Translations under genes and position numbers: made by a program
Notes under the pieces: model-generated
What the model was told of the DNA's origin: nothing
Databases searched by the model: none
What the model saw: only the letters and a program-made list of their open reading frames with translations
In this document: in pieces, positions 10,726 to 22,260 of the stretch
Layout of the letters: the number at the start of each line of letters is the position of its first letter
Position numbering within the stretch: position 1 is the stretch's first letter
Assembly (NCBI GenBank): GCA_036674765.1
Contig: JARVKI010000122.1
Coordinates: forward strand, 1-64,000
Direction: 5' to 3'
DNA: 64,000 nt
DNA from: Seiridium cupressi
Taxonomy: Eukaryota > Ascomycota > Sordariomycetes > Amphisphaeriales > Sporocadaceae

Positions 10726-11838
10726 GTTTCCAGCGCGGATGTGGTGATCGCTTCTGGCGATCCGTTGTGCGCACCCGAATGTCCCCTGGGTGAGCGCGGT
10801 CGGTGAGAGGCTCAGCGAGACTGTGTAGGCGAGCAAAATGGGTCAGCTGGAGCCGCCCGTGAAAGCTGCCTCGAAAAGCCCGTGTTAGCTAATGACGTCG
10901 ACTGATAGAGATGGACAGTTGACGATGTGCTGTAACATATTTAAAGGGCAATTGATGGCAGGACGTCAGACGAGGACCATGTTTTCCAAGGAATCAAGTT
11001 CAGCCTCATGGACCCGGGAGAGCGCCGCTTGGGGGCGGCTGCTCATCTAAAAGCTCCTCCCAGTTGCAAAAGAGCAGCGACCCTGGACTGAAGCGAGCAT
11101 GCGTCGGAGTCCTCCCAAACCCCACTGTCATCGCACAGGGCCAGAGCGAGCAGTTAGGCCAGCATCTGCGGGGCATCCTCACAGCAGGCACCTCGGCTGC
11201 CCTCTGAGGCATCCTGCATTAACGCCTTAACACCAGCACTCGGGCAATCTCCTGCTTGGCGGGGAGTCAGCCAATAGCGCCTCGGAATTTCCCTCGACTG
11301 CGCCACAGGACTAGCACCAACGGGCAGTGCGAGCTGGAGCCAGAGCTTGCTGCAGGTGCCAGGTGCAAGGTGCAGGTGTAACCGCAACCGCAACCATAAG
11401 CGAACTACAGCCCCCCAGGGATGATAATCGAATGATGGACGCTAAAACTTTACAAGTTAATGTGTAGATTCACATACAGAGTAACAAGGTATATAGATAT
11501 TGCCTAGTTGAAGATGTAAACGTGATTTGCCACCTGATACGCAGATTCCCTATTATTTTGTATGGCAACTTACATGTTAGCTGATTTTAGTCAAGCGTGC
11601 CGCCATTCGATTATCATCCCTCGGGGCTGTACACTAAAACTATTGGCCCTGTCGTTCATCGTTCCGCTCCAAAACTAGCGAAACATAGCCGCGGGCCAAT
11701 TAAGCTTTTGCTTGCCGGCTTGGACATGCCCAACAGAGAATGTTTCAAACTTGGACCACGCGATAGAGTGTTCAGCTGCCGACATCATCTGCGCCGCGGC
11801 CACTCCGACAGAAGCAATATTCGAGATTGGAGGGAGGC
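10726..11838. other. Divergent intergenic region with a MITE insertion
   Basis: It separates the minus-strand zinc-finger gene from the plus-strand thioesterase gene. It contains short direct repeats of CAGGTG and AACCGC types around 11352-11397 and the inverted-repeat element at 11408-11629. A 5' exon of the zinc-finger gene may lie between 10726 and about 11000. Confidence 0.6.
11408..11629. mobile_element. MITE-like element with TA target duplication (Tc1/mariner/pogo type)
   Basis: The left end begins CAGCCCCCCAGGG and continues ATGATAATCGAATG. The right end, read on the other strand, begins CAGCCCCGAGGG and continues ATGATAATCGAATG, so terminal inverted repeats of about 27 bases match except for a small indel near the C run. 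Both ends are flanked by TA (11406-11407 and 11630-11631), the hallmark target-site duplication of Tc1/mariner-superfamily elements. The 222-bp interior is AT-rich and has no open frame, so the element is non-autonomous. It lies about 210 bp upstream of the thioesterase start codon and could affect that promoter. Confidence 0.8.
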
Positions 11839-12786
11839 ATGTACAGACCGCAGCAGCTCTCAAAGCTTGTAGTGCAGCCAACTGCACGACGGCTCCTGCC
11901 GGTCCCAGGTCCGCATTGGTGCGCCGCCAATGGCCTCAGGGCAGCACCAGCCGAGCGGTGGATTCGAAGGTCTCTCGCAACCACGCCGATTCGTCCCCAA
12001 GGAGAGCCACTGAATACTCAGGCCCCGACGACAGAGTCCACGACACCCGAACCACAACCTCAACATGCACCAGTGCCGAAACCGACACCACGCCGGCGCC
12101 GCGGCTACATATATGCGGCCATATTCTTGCTCCTCGGCACCAGCGTAGGCTCGCTCTTCCGACTCTCCGTTTCTCCCCCGCCCCTGCCAGAACCTGGCAC
12201 GAAAGAGAATGATTACATGGTCGCTTCCATTCATGAGAAGGCCGAAGAGCTTCCACTCATACAACTGCTCTCCTCGGATCCATCCTGGGAGTCGTGGCAT
12301 GCATACGGTACCGAGGAACGTCGACGCACCTTGACCTCAGACGCCATGTCGGGATGCCGTGGTTTGGCGTACCAACGCATTTTCCACAAGAGAGAGACTG
12401 GCGAGATGATTAACATTGTATACTTTGGCGGCGGTCTCAGCGGCTTCCCAGGCGTCGTACATGGCGGCGCATTGGCCACATTGCTTGATGAGAGTTTGGG
12501 CAGGTGTGCGATATGTCGATTTCCAGCACGAACCGGAGTGACTGCCAATCTAGCTTTGGATTACAAAAAGCCTACGCTGACAAACGCCTTCTACGTGCTT
12601 AAGATGAGACCTGTCATTACCGAGGGCGACGAGATTGTTTCCGCGGACGGTAGGAAGAAGAGCGATCGAAAGCTTTGGGTCCAGGGCACCCTAGAAACTC
12701 CTGAAGGCAAGGTGTGCATCGAGGCAAACGCCTTATTCGTCGTACCCAAGAAAGCAAAGCCTAATCCTATGGCCGATAGATGGTAG
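11839..12786 (+). CDS. Hotdog-fold acyl-CoA thioesterase with N-terminal membrane anchor
   Basis: The single exon encodes 315 aa from the first ATG in the frame. The N-terminus is Arg-rich and poor in acidic residues (mitochondrial-type). A Pro-rich linker and one hydrophobic helix (YIYAAIFLLLGTSVGSLF, about residues 92-109) follow. The C-terminal half is a hotdog thioesterase domain: GGGLSGFPGVVHGGALATLL is the HGG-type signature with its following helix, and the later strands (VTANLALDYKKPT, KLWVQGTLETPEGKVC) fit the PaaI/THEM4 group. It probably hydrolyses acyl-CoA at the inner mitochondrial membrane. Substrate chain length cannot be read from sequence. A MITE sits in the proximal promoter. 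Confidence 0.8.
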   Translation: MYRPQQLSKLVVQPTARRLLPVPGPHWCAANGLRAAPAERWIRRSLATTPIRPQGEPLNTQAPTTESTTPEPQPQHAPVPKPTPRRRRGYIYAAIFLLLGTSVGSLFRLSVSPPPLPEPGTKENDYMVASIHEKAEELPLIQLLSSDPSWESWHAYGTEERRRTLTSDAMSGCRGLAYQRIFHKRETGEMINIVYFGGGLSGFPGVVHGGALATLLDESLGRCAICRFPARTGVTANLALDYKKPTLTNAFYVLKMRPVITEGDEIVSADGRKKSDRKLWVQGTLETPEGKVCIEANALFVVPKKAKPNPMADRW

Positions 12787-15137
12787 AGGAAGGTCGCCGG
12801 GTTGGCAACCAAGCAGCAAGAGCGTATTTCCTTCATACAAATATGTTGGCATGCATCGGACTTGTAGGTATAGGTATTGCCGGCGCTGCATGAAAGAAAC
12901 TGCCTCGATGTGAAATGTGTATACTTATGGATAGCTCAGGCGACTGTGTCTATATGGGAGTGACTCTGCGCTCGTCATGTATATTAGAATTTCGTGTATG
13001 ATCATCACTGATCACGCAAAAGAGAGCCTCTTGAGGAATTGGCCATAATCGTCTGCTAATTATTGGTGACTTTGATCCAACAGGTCTTAGATGATAATTG
13101 CTTTCTTTTCATCACACCTACCCTTTTGGTCATTGAATGCAAATCGTCAGCCTCTCCAGTCAGACCAACAACCACTAGGTTCAATTCTCTCATTATAGAG
13201 GATATCAGCTGCTGCTGGTAATTCAAAGCTGGAGGGGTTCACGTAGCAGACCAACAACCCCTTCTGTACACTTTGTGCTCAGAAACGTAGGCCCAGGCCC
13301 ACCATGCCATCTCGACATGCAGGGCCATACACATTTAGTTCATCGCCTCCCTGCTGGGCAACTCATTGGGGCTGAGGTAACTCAACAGTCAAATTATGTA
13401 ACATTGTTATACACTAATTCCTAGCGCTGCTGGGAATCAGTGAAGACGCGAGGAGGGTCGGTTTCGATCGTGTGCTTCTTCGTCAGCACCGATCTTGAGT
13501 GCCTGGAGCTCAAATGAATATAGCTGAGAGCGATCGCCGCCAATGGTCGGTATAGAGTTATACCCGTCGTTTATAGGTTTGGAACATTCGTGAACTTTGG
13601 ATGAGCGGTGAAATTTGCCATGCAGAACGGTTTCTTGAGTGTAGTCTCCGTCGACCACCTGGAGCCCGGCGCGACTGATCTCAGCTTCATCTCAAGCTCA
13701 CCTAGCAGATCCCAATCCTCCATGTTTCAATATGACCGTGTCAGTTCTAGACAACAACTACAACAACAAGTCGCATATTCATTGGCCTCGCGTTCTCTCA
13801 GTCCCGGTATTTGGGGTCAAGAGTAACATAAGATGTGCAACGACGAGTCAATGGGCAAGTGTTATCGGGGGAATAGTGAAACAGTTCCACTGATGAGACT
13901 GAGTCAGTCGACTCGAATAGCCACAATTTCATATCAATCATCCTCCCCGACGAGATGTTGAGTGCCACAACTCCCGCCGGAATAGCAACGAGACTACCTA
14001 TCATTAGCAGTGCCTCACAGAAAGTATCTTCTTCTGCTCTCATATCATATGTGAAGAAAAGGAGGACGTGAGGAGTTCGTCCCTCTCGGATCGGGGATTA
14101 GGAGGTTGATCTTCAAAGAGTATCTGCTGCCACAGAGAATAGGAGTATGTACTATGGTAATTTCCACCCAGCCACAAAAATGCGATGAATTGAGACATAA
14201 ATGAAAACCTCTACAAAATGTAAGCCTCGAAACTCGTGTAGTTCACTGATCAATAAGGTCGCCGCCTTAGTTCTGACTTTGAGCTGCTGTCCATGGATTA
14301 TTTACCATTCCCGAGACATCAAGCTTGCTCCACAACCTTTCTACTACGGTTCCTCATACAATACGCTGTCGTTAATAGGACTTGTAGCGTATAGCATCGT
14401 TTAATGCTACCTTCGTCACATCTTCAAGTGGCGCTTTGCTGTCAAACTCGTGTACAACCCACAAAACAATACAACCCACCGTGAACGGCTTAAGTATGCG
14501 GCTGCGCCTTCAAGTCTCACCGCATGCAAACTTTTCTCCTGGCCTAATGATCATAACCTCATGAGTAGTGGTCCACCCATAGGTGTAATTGTAGAAAGGG
14601 CACATGCCATGTACGGCGGCGAAACTTGCATTTTGCTAGCTTTTTAATCTGATGTGCGGGTTGCAATATCTGCATGTATGTCGATTGTGATACTTGGAAG
14701 TGAGCATCCTTGATCGATATCATCATGCCAATAGAATGCGTGAGACAAGCGTAGAGCTAATGCAAGCCTCATGGACACGTGCGATACGACTGTAGGGGTA
14801 GGTATTCCGCGAATGGGTGAAATACGGACGATACGACGGCCAGGATTGTAGTCTACATAGACATCAAGTCGAGCCTCGCTATGGATACAACCAACTGGCA
14901 TATATTAAGTGAGCGGGTTAGGTAAAAGTCAAAGTTCCCAGGCTGTTCATGATATTAATCATGTTTCAATCAGCTCCTACAACACCTGGAGTCAGTGGTT
15001 GCTTCGTCGAACATGCTTGGCGAGTTATCGGGAGTCAGAAACTATGTTTAAAGAGCAGAAACGCTTACCGAGGACACGGTAAACTCCCAAAACAGGTTAT
15101 ACGGGGCATGAAGTAACTCTAGAAGTTGCTTACAAGG

Positions 15138-15924
15138 TCAACACGTCTCCCACAGGCGCTTCTCGTCAACTGGAAGCGAACGGGACCGAGACTTATTCGA
15201 GCGTCGGGCCGGGTGTACTACTCCCGAGGCATGCACATGATATGTTTCGACCAGGAATCCTTGTTCATTAAAACCAAGCTTTTCCAGTTGGTTAGCTATG
15301 AAAAGATCATAGATTCCATCAATTGGATGCAAAACCAGTACAGCATGAGATGATCTCTTTGGCATTGAACGAGACTGAACCACAACTCGTTCCCGAGAGG
15401 TCTCTGCCGCACATGTAGGCACATGAACCGGAATGCATGATGGTTTGTCATTGCCTTGCATTGCATAGCAGGCGCTTTCTGACAAACCAGAAGCCTGGAG
15501 TATGCGTTGTCCGATGCAGATTCCTCGACATTGCCATGAGGATCTGGTGCGGACCTGAGTAGTGGGATGAAAAAGCAAGAGTGCCAAACCTTTTCTCGGA
15601 ATTCGGCCCAGTAAGAGCTTTGCCAGCAGGGTATGTCGGACGCGATAGATCACAACAGCTACTGTACGGGCCAGGATTGGAGTATTAAGAAGCTCCGCGA
15701 GGGTGTAACGATGGAACGATGGTAGCCACAATTTAGGCGCAAATGAGGCACCAATCGGGAGGTAATGCGAGCACGCTTTTTTTAACGCTGAGATTACTCA
15801 CCACGAAAAGTACAGATTGAGAAAAGAGCTTGACCCAGGGACGCAGAGGTTGATCAATGACAGCATAGACCAGCTGCAGGATCCAGGGTTCAAGCTTGTC
15901 TCTGCAGGGGTAATTCGATGACAT
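15138..15924 (-). CDS. Possible gene of unknown function, weak model
   Basis: An ATG at 15924 opens a frame (MSSNYPCRDKLEPWILQLV...) containing hydrophobic stretches. It meets a GTGAGT donor after LFSQSVLFV. A second minus-strand frame lies at 15138-15731 (197 codons), with a hydrophobic N-terminal part (TPILARTVAVVIYRV) and a basic tail. Joining them gives a plausible small membrane protein, but no good acceptor (only GGAG) is visible. I recognise no family. It may be a decayed gene or chance open frames. Confidence 0.2.
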
Positions 15925-16329
15925 CTCGAGTGGAGTCGCCGTAGACCCTGCGGCTGCTGATTTGGCGCCAGCAGCGAGATCTGGAATTTGTCTGCTGCCC
16001 TTTCCACGCCACGATGGTCAAAAAGGGAGTCGCATTGTGCTGTGCCTACCACGGTTGATGTCTTATCGAACCGCTCAGAACGGCTGCATCAAGTGCGGAG
16101 TCACAAGACAAGACAGGTCAGAAACGGCGTGGCGTCGGTTTCATCGGAAAGGCTTATTGTGTAATGGAGGCATGTGTACAATGCGAGTATGGACATGGCC
16201 AGATGAAGACTGGTCGAAGCGACACTCGGCATCGAGACTTACGAGTTGAACAAGCGGAATGAGATCGCTCTTTAATTATGGCAACAAGTCAGCCCAACGG
16301 GGCGTACATGATGCTTACAGTACTCGGCT

Positions 16330-16354
16330 AGGATGCGGGTAGAGCCCGCATCCT
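16330..16354. repeat. Perfect 10-bp inverted repeat (hairpin)
   Basis: AGGATGCGGG at 16330-16339 and CCCGCATCCT at 16345-16354 are exact reverse complements separated by TAGAG, so the strand can fold into a GC-rich stem with a 5-nt loop. No T tract follows, and no coding gene surrounds it. Confidence 0.85.
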
Positions 16355-17223
16355 GGCTGCTGTCATGCAGTAGATGCGAAACTCGATCTAGCGTCAGCTT
16401 TCTTGCCGTTGGACGTAAATCTAGAAAACGAGAGACATCTGCAACTAGGAGTCAAACATGGCACTAAGAACTCAAGGGACCATGGCCGACTGCTGGAGTC
16501 TGAAGCTCAAGGACCCAATGAGAGCACCAGGGTTGCGCTTCCAAAACCGCACCCCTGATTTTGTGGTTCTGACTCCAATCCTGACCGATCGCGAGAAACC
16601 GAGATCGCATCTACCATCGACAAGAACGCCGTCCTGCCCATGCGAACCCCCAACCCTCGCAACTTCCACTTGTTTTCCCTATCAAAACATGGCTTTCTCA
16701 ATTCATTTCCTGTTCCCCTTCTTGGTCCAAGGTGTGACTGCGCATCTCGGCCCTGCGCGGTGGAAACTTTACCCTACTCTAGCAGTGGCTAGCGGCCCGC
16801 CTCATCGTTGAGATCATCTAAGTTGGCATGGTCATTTTATTTTCCATTACCCCATGAACCATCATAGACCGGTGCCCAAGGATTCTGACTTGAGAGGCAG
16901 CCTAGACCTGCCTTTCTGGATAGGGGTACAACGACTGCAGGCATGCTCACTATTTTCGTCGATAACCAAGTGTCACGAGTCTGTTCAAAACCACGCGACT
17001 CGTCTCAGGCCCGTCCAATACTATCGAGTCTCCATCACTAGACTGACTATAACATAAGGTGGGCCAGCTCGCAATACGTCCCCACCTTCCACGTACCAGG
17101 AACTCGAAGCGGCTTCTGGGAAGCCCTATCAAAGTTTATATCTGCGGATTCACCTGTCAACCGTCCAGCTAGACCTTGTCGAAAACTTCAACCATCGAGT
17201 TGACGTAAAGTCTCCCGGCCACC

Positions 17224-19318
17224 ATGTCGGCGAGCAACATTGCCATATACCTCGTCCGTCGAGACTTGAGAGTCTCGGATAACCCAATCTTACATCAGCT
17301 TGCATCGTCACCTGGCCACGGCTTCACACACCTATTGCCAGTTTACGTCTTTCCCTCTCATCAGATTGAAATCTCGGGTTTCATAAAAGATGGCTCTAAT
17401 TCGCCCTACCCGGAAGCAAGGAGTGCGGTGGGAGGTTTCTGGAGATGTGGTCCACACAGAGCCAAGATCATGGCGTCGTCTGTGTGGGACATGAAGTCAT
17501 CGCTGGAGAGCTTGGGCAGTGGTCTGACCATTCGTGTTGGTCAATATGGTGATACGCTCAAGTCTATTGTCCATACTTTGAAGGAAAAGGATCACAAAGT
17601 CGGCGCCGTTTGGATGACCGCGGATGAAGGTGTCGAGGAGAGGTGGGACGAGAAAGCACTTGCTTCCATCTGTGCCGAGTTTGGAATCGAATTTCGCGCA
17701 TGGGCTGATGAGAAGTACTTTATCGACGAGTGAGTACCCTTACCTCACCTTTCGACGTGTCCTATCCTGCAGTGCTAACATCAACCATAGCCGCGATGTG
17801 AAACTAGACAGTCCCAAGGACCTTCCAGACGTGTTTACAACTTATCGTAAGATGATGGAACCCTTGCGAGATAGACCCAGATCCGCTTTACCTAAGCCTG
17901 CTGATTCAAGTCTGCCAAAATTGCCATCTCTATCGGATGTGGCCGCTCAGTTATCCCCTTTCGAGATCCCGTCGACATATGAAGAGCTAGAGAAATCTAT
18001 CCTGGATCCGATCCGCGATATAATACCAAATCCTCCCCCCTTCCCAGATGGCGCCACCTCAGCTCACCCACTTCTGGGAGGTGAGACAAAAGCACAAGCA
18101 CGACTTGACGAAATCGTCAAGAATGGCACCGTGTTCAATTACAAAAGTTCTCGCAATGGTTTGGTCGGCACCCATTTCAGCACGAAGTTATCCGCATATT
18201 TGGCGCTAGGGAGTATGACGGCACGCCAAATACACGAAGTTCTTGTACGCTACGAAGATGGCAAAGACGAGGCATTTGCCGACGCCCAGGGCTACGGTGA
18301 AGGGGAGAACGAGGGCTCCAAGGGTGTCCGATTCGAATTACTATGGCGTGACTACATGAGGTTGTGTACGAGAAAGTTTTCCTGCAGGCTTTTCCGTCGT
18401 TCCGGTTTTCGTGACGACAACAACCTGAAGTGGAAATCCCCAAAACCGGAAGAAGCTACGGAAACACAGTCCTCCCCCGGTGACATCGAGAAAATCCTAC
18501 AACGTTTTTGGTCTGGAACAACCGGTATGGGCCTTATTGATGCATCGCAACGGGAGCTTATTCATACTGGATATACGTCGAACCGAGCTCGTCAGAATGT
18601 TGCGAGTTTTCTTGCGAAACACTTGGGTATCGACTGGCGATTTGGAGCTGAATGGTACGAGATGCTACTCGTCGACTACGATGTTTCTTCCAATTGGTCG
18701 AATTGGCAATACGTTTCTGGTGTTGGTAATGATCCCCGAGGAGAGGCCAGGATTTTCAATCCGGTCAAACAAGCATTTGACTATGACAAGGAGGGTGAGT
18801 ATGTGAAAATGTGGGTGCCGGAGCTTCGTCCTCTTGAGAAATTAGAGAACGTCTTCCAAGCATGCACGACGCCCAAGGAGGACTGGGACAGGTTTGGACT
18901 CTCGGGGTTAGAAATGGTCGAGTCTCCCGTCAAACGAATTGAGTTCTCAGTCGACGGGAAGCCGAACAAACACGCCAAACGGCCATTCGACCGAAGACGT
19001 AAAGATGGTCGGATTCGCAGTAATGCCAACATTGCTCAGGCGCACCCCAACCCAAACCAGCCAGAAGATACCACAGCTCCTGCTAGCGTTACTGCGAATC
19101 AGCAGCGGCAGTATACCCAGCCTGACGCTCCTCGTCATCCGCGCGGCGATTTTAGAGGCGGGCGAGGTGGAGGTCGCGGTGGTTTCCGTGGAGGCTTTCG
19201 TGGTAGGGGATATGCTGGTCCCAGAGGTGGCTATAGGGGCGGCCGGGGACATTACCAGGGCTATGGATATCCTTCGAATCCTCCGACTTGGTCCCCCGTA
19301 CAGCAACCTGGAACTTGA
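17224..19318 (+). CDS. cry-DASH: Cryptochrome-DASH / photolyase family with RGG tail
   Basis: Exons 17224-17729 and 17791-19318 (61-nt intron, GTGAGT...CATAG) join as YFIDDRDVK and encode 677 aa. The start has a good context, GCCACCATG. The N-terminal alpha/beta antenna domain begins IAIYLVRRDLRVSDNP. The FAD domain carries GTHFSTKLSAYLALGSMTAR, FELLWRDYMR, TGYTSNRARQNVASFLAKHL and SNWSNWQYVSGVGNDPR, which together are typical of CRY-DASH rather than CPD class I photolyases. After the core, about 170 residues form a disordered tail ending in dense RGG/FRGG repeats (from about residue 640), seen in several fungal CRY-DASH proteins and suggestive of RNA binding. It is a blue-light flavoprotein acting in single-stranded DNA repair or light signalling. 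It lies head-to-tail with the carotenoid genes. Confidence 0.93.
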
Positions 19319-20346
19319 GCTTGTCAAATCGATCAGTTGTATTAGTACCGGCCAAGCGTCCAACAAGTCCCTCTGGCTGCCCCTTTCAGTCACACTTGAA
19401 AGGTTATTGCTCCCACTCTCCAGTCAGGTCCAAACCAAGGCACTGTATAATTCGGCATCGCATCATCAGATCTTAGGCGTAACGCATAGCGCGGATAGAA
19501 TGCAAGCTTGGCAGCTTGTAATAAAATTGGAGCGGGTGTGAAATGAAAACATTATCATATAACAAGTACAGTGTGTTCAATTCTAAAAACTTACACAACA
19601 TTGTGGCCTATTCGTAATACGCCAGAATAGAGAGATATCACAACCCTGGTTTACTTGATTATTACTCGTTTTGAACGTTATGACATGCTGTGAGCCAATG
19701 GAGTGTCGTGAATTTGATCACACATGTAAGTAAGCGCAGGGTGACTTTGAAGCCCTGCCAATGACTGTAAATACGGATGATACGTTGTGTACACGAGGCA
19801 CCAACATTTATTTACCTCCTTCTCTTCTTTTCTTGAAATGCCTGTGGAGTTAGTTATAAAGTTAACACAATCGGTTTCACCCAATCTGGCGCTTCCTTGG
19901 TGGGTACATAGGTAAGGTCCGTGTCCACAAAAGCATTGGCTTATCACCACTCAAAAGTCTATGATCTCATCATTTCGCAGAACTCGCAGGTTTGAGACGC
20001 CGTTAACCTTTTGTCGCGCTAACCAGCGCCTGCCAATTCCCAGTCATGCCAATTAAGTGGTTGGGCAAATCCCTCGCTCGTTCCTGACGTTCCGAGTCCG
20101 ACGCCGACTTGTCATGCTTTCGTTGTCCATTTCGCTCCAATCTTCTTTCGGGGTGGGAACATCAGCAACGGTCCAATAGTTTATTTACACGCGGAACACG
20201 ACCGAGTTTCCCATGCTATAAACCTATATTTGTTGTGGCATGCCATTTGCAATCTACGCCAGGGCTTCTACAAATTGGCATTCTGTCAGTTTATTAAAGT
20301 TCGAGCCCACTGATCTGTTAGGGTCTGCCCTTGCTTGGCCGCAACA
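19319..20346. other. Spacer and promoter between CRY-DASH and carRA, 1.0 kb
   Basis: No opsin, oxygenase or other gene is present. The right half should hold the carRA promoter. I could not identify a convincing white-collar element by eye. Confidence 0.6.
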
Positions 20347-22260
20347 ATGGCATACGACTATGCGCTCGTGTCAGTGGTTACAACTCGAACCACCTCTCGC
20401 GAGTAACTGTTACTGACCTCGTTCATAGACACCTCAAGTACACCATCCCGCTAGCTGGCCTTCTGACTTTTGCGCTGAGGCCGCTCCTCACGAGGCTGGA
20501 TCTGTACAAAACCCTGGCCCTCATAGTCATCGCATTCACCGCGACTCTGCCCTGGGATTCATATCTCATTCACCATGGTGTCTGGACATACCCTCCGGAT
20601 GCAATTATTGGGCTGCGGCTCTTTGCCGTTCCCGCCGAGGAGCTGTTTTTCTTTGTCGTGCAGACGTACATAACATCTATGCTCTATATTATGTTCAACA
20701 AACCGGTCCTGCATGCGCAATACTTGACTAACAAACTCGATGCTTCGCCGGTGGCGAAGATCGTGAGACTAGTTGGCCAGGTAATCCTCGCTGCAAGCAC
20801 CGCAATAGGAGCGTTGTTGATTATCAAGGGAGGTGAGGGCACCTACCTCGGCCTCATTCTCGCCTGGGCATCCCCATTCGCCCTGCTCACCTGGACATTT
20901 TCCGGATACTTCCTAATTCGACTCCCGACCGTATGCGTGGCTGCGCCAATTATTCTGCCGACGATCTACCTGTGGGTGGTAGATGAGTTAGCGCTAGGGA
21001 GGGGGACCTGGGCGATTGAGTCGGGCACGAAACTCGGTTGGCGCTTGTTCGGCAGTTTGGAACTGGAAGAAGCAGTTTTCTTCCTTGTAACCAACGCGTT
21101 AATCGTGTTCGGACTGGCAGCCTTTGACCGGGGAATGGCTGTGCTGAATATGTTCCCGGACCTCTTTCCCAAAGTGCCTGCCACGCCGTCGCCGACGTTG
21201 TTGCTCAAGGGTGTGCTCCTGGACCGTTCTCAATACGATATGGAACGAGTTTTAGGTCTCAGAGAAGCTGTGCACACGCTGAGGCGTAAGAGTCGCAGCT
21301 TCTACTTGGCCAGCTCGGTTTTCCCTGGCCGCGTACGGATTGATCTAGTCCTTCTGTAAGCGCTCCCTTTTCATGTGGTCCCGGCCGTCGACTGACCATT
21401 CCAGGTACTCCTTTTGTCGTGTGGCAGATGACTTGGTTGATGATGCCAGAGACGAGACTGAAGCATTAGCGTGGATTGAAAAGCTCACAGGCTACCTTGA
21501 TCTAGTATATGCCTCAAAAACGCCAGCATCCCCTTCAAAAGACGCTCGAGTGCTAGAATACATCAGGGACAACTTCCATGAGTCGGATCAATCCGCTTTA
21601 AGGCTACTTCCTGCAACTCTTCTTCCCAAAGAGCCCTTATACGAGCTCCTTGAAGGCTTTAAGATGGATCTAGCCTTTTCTCACACAGGCGGCAATGGCA
21701 AGCCATACCTTCCTGGAAACTTTCCGATCAAGAATGAGCAGGATCTCGAGCTCTACGCTACCCGTGTCGCTAGTACCGTGGGCGAGCTGTGTCTTTGGCT
21801 GGTTTTCCACCACGGCGAAACACGTTTATCGAGTGACAAGGAATCTATACTAGTTATGGCAGCAAGGACTATGGGCCACGCGCTGCAGTACGTCAATATA
21901 GCGCGAGACATCACAGTGGATGCGGACATGGAGCGAGTATACCTTCCTACCAATTGGCTCAAGGAGGAAGGGGCCACGCCTCGAGACATCATCAGCGCGC
22001 CGAGACAGCCGGTGGTGGAAAAATTGAGAGGAAGACTCTTGGATCTCGCCTTCAAAGAATATGCCAGGTCGCGTACGAACATGGAAATGCTCCCCAGCGA
22101 CGTGAGAGGTCCACTTATCGTGGCCGTTGAGAGCTACATGGAGATTGGACGAGTACTGCGGGAGAAGAAGGCAGTCCGATCGTCCAAGAACCCAAAGAGG
22201 GCTACTGTTCCGCGATCGAGGAGACTCTGGGTTGCTTGGAAAAACCTAGCCACGCAATGA
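20347..22260 (+). CDS. al-2 (carRA): Bifunctional lycopene cyclase / phytoene synthase
   Basis: Three exons (20347-20369, 20429-21355, 21405-22260) encode 601 aa, the usual length for AL-2/CarRA. The 23-nt first exon encodes MAYDYALV, joined to HLKYTIP as in family members. The N-terminal half is the membrane-bound CarR cyclase, with PAEELFFFVVQTYITSMLY near residue 95 and the second repeat LELEEAVFFLVTN. The C-terminal half is phytoene synthase: the second junction restores LYSFCRVADDLVDDARDE with its first Asp-rich motif, and DITVDADMERVYLP carries the second. The synthase condenses two geranylgeranyl diphosphates to phytoene and the cyclase closes beta-rings. The desaturase gene acting between these steps lies 1.03 kb downstream on the same strand. 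Confidence 0.96.

Larger units (their letters stand above)
12787..17223. other. Gene-poor spacer, 4.4 kb
   Basis: This is the longest empty stretch in the window. It holds one doubtful minus-strand two-exon candidate (15138-15924) and a perfect hairpin at 16330-16354. Other open frames are short and featureless. The last 200 bp are probably the promoter of the CRY-DASH gene. Confidence 0.6.

Noticed and set aside
12787..17223. Suspected large transposon relic in the gene desert
   Set aside because: No reverse transcriptase, integrase or transposase fragments and no long terminal repeats could be recognised on either strand.
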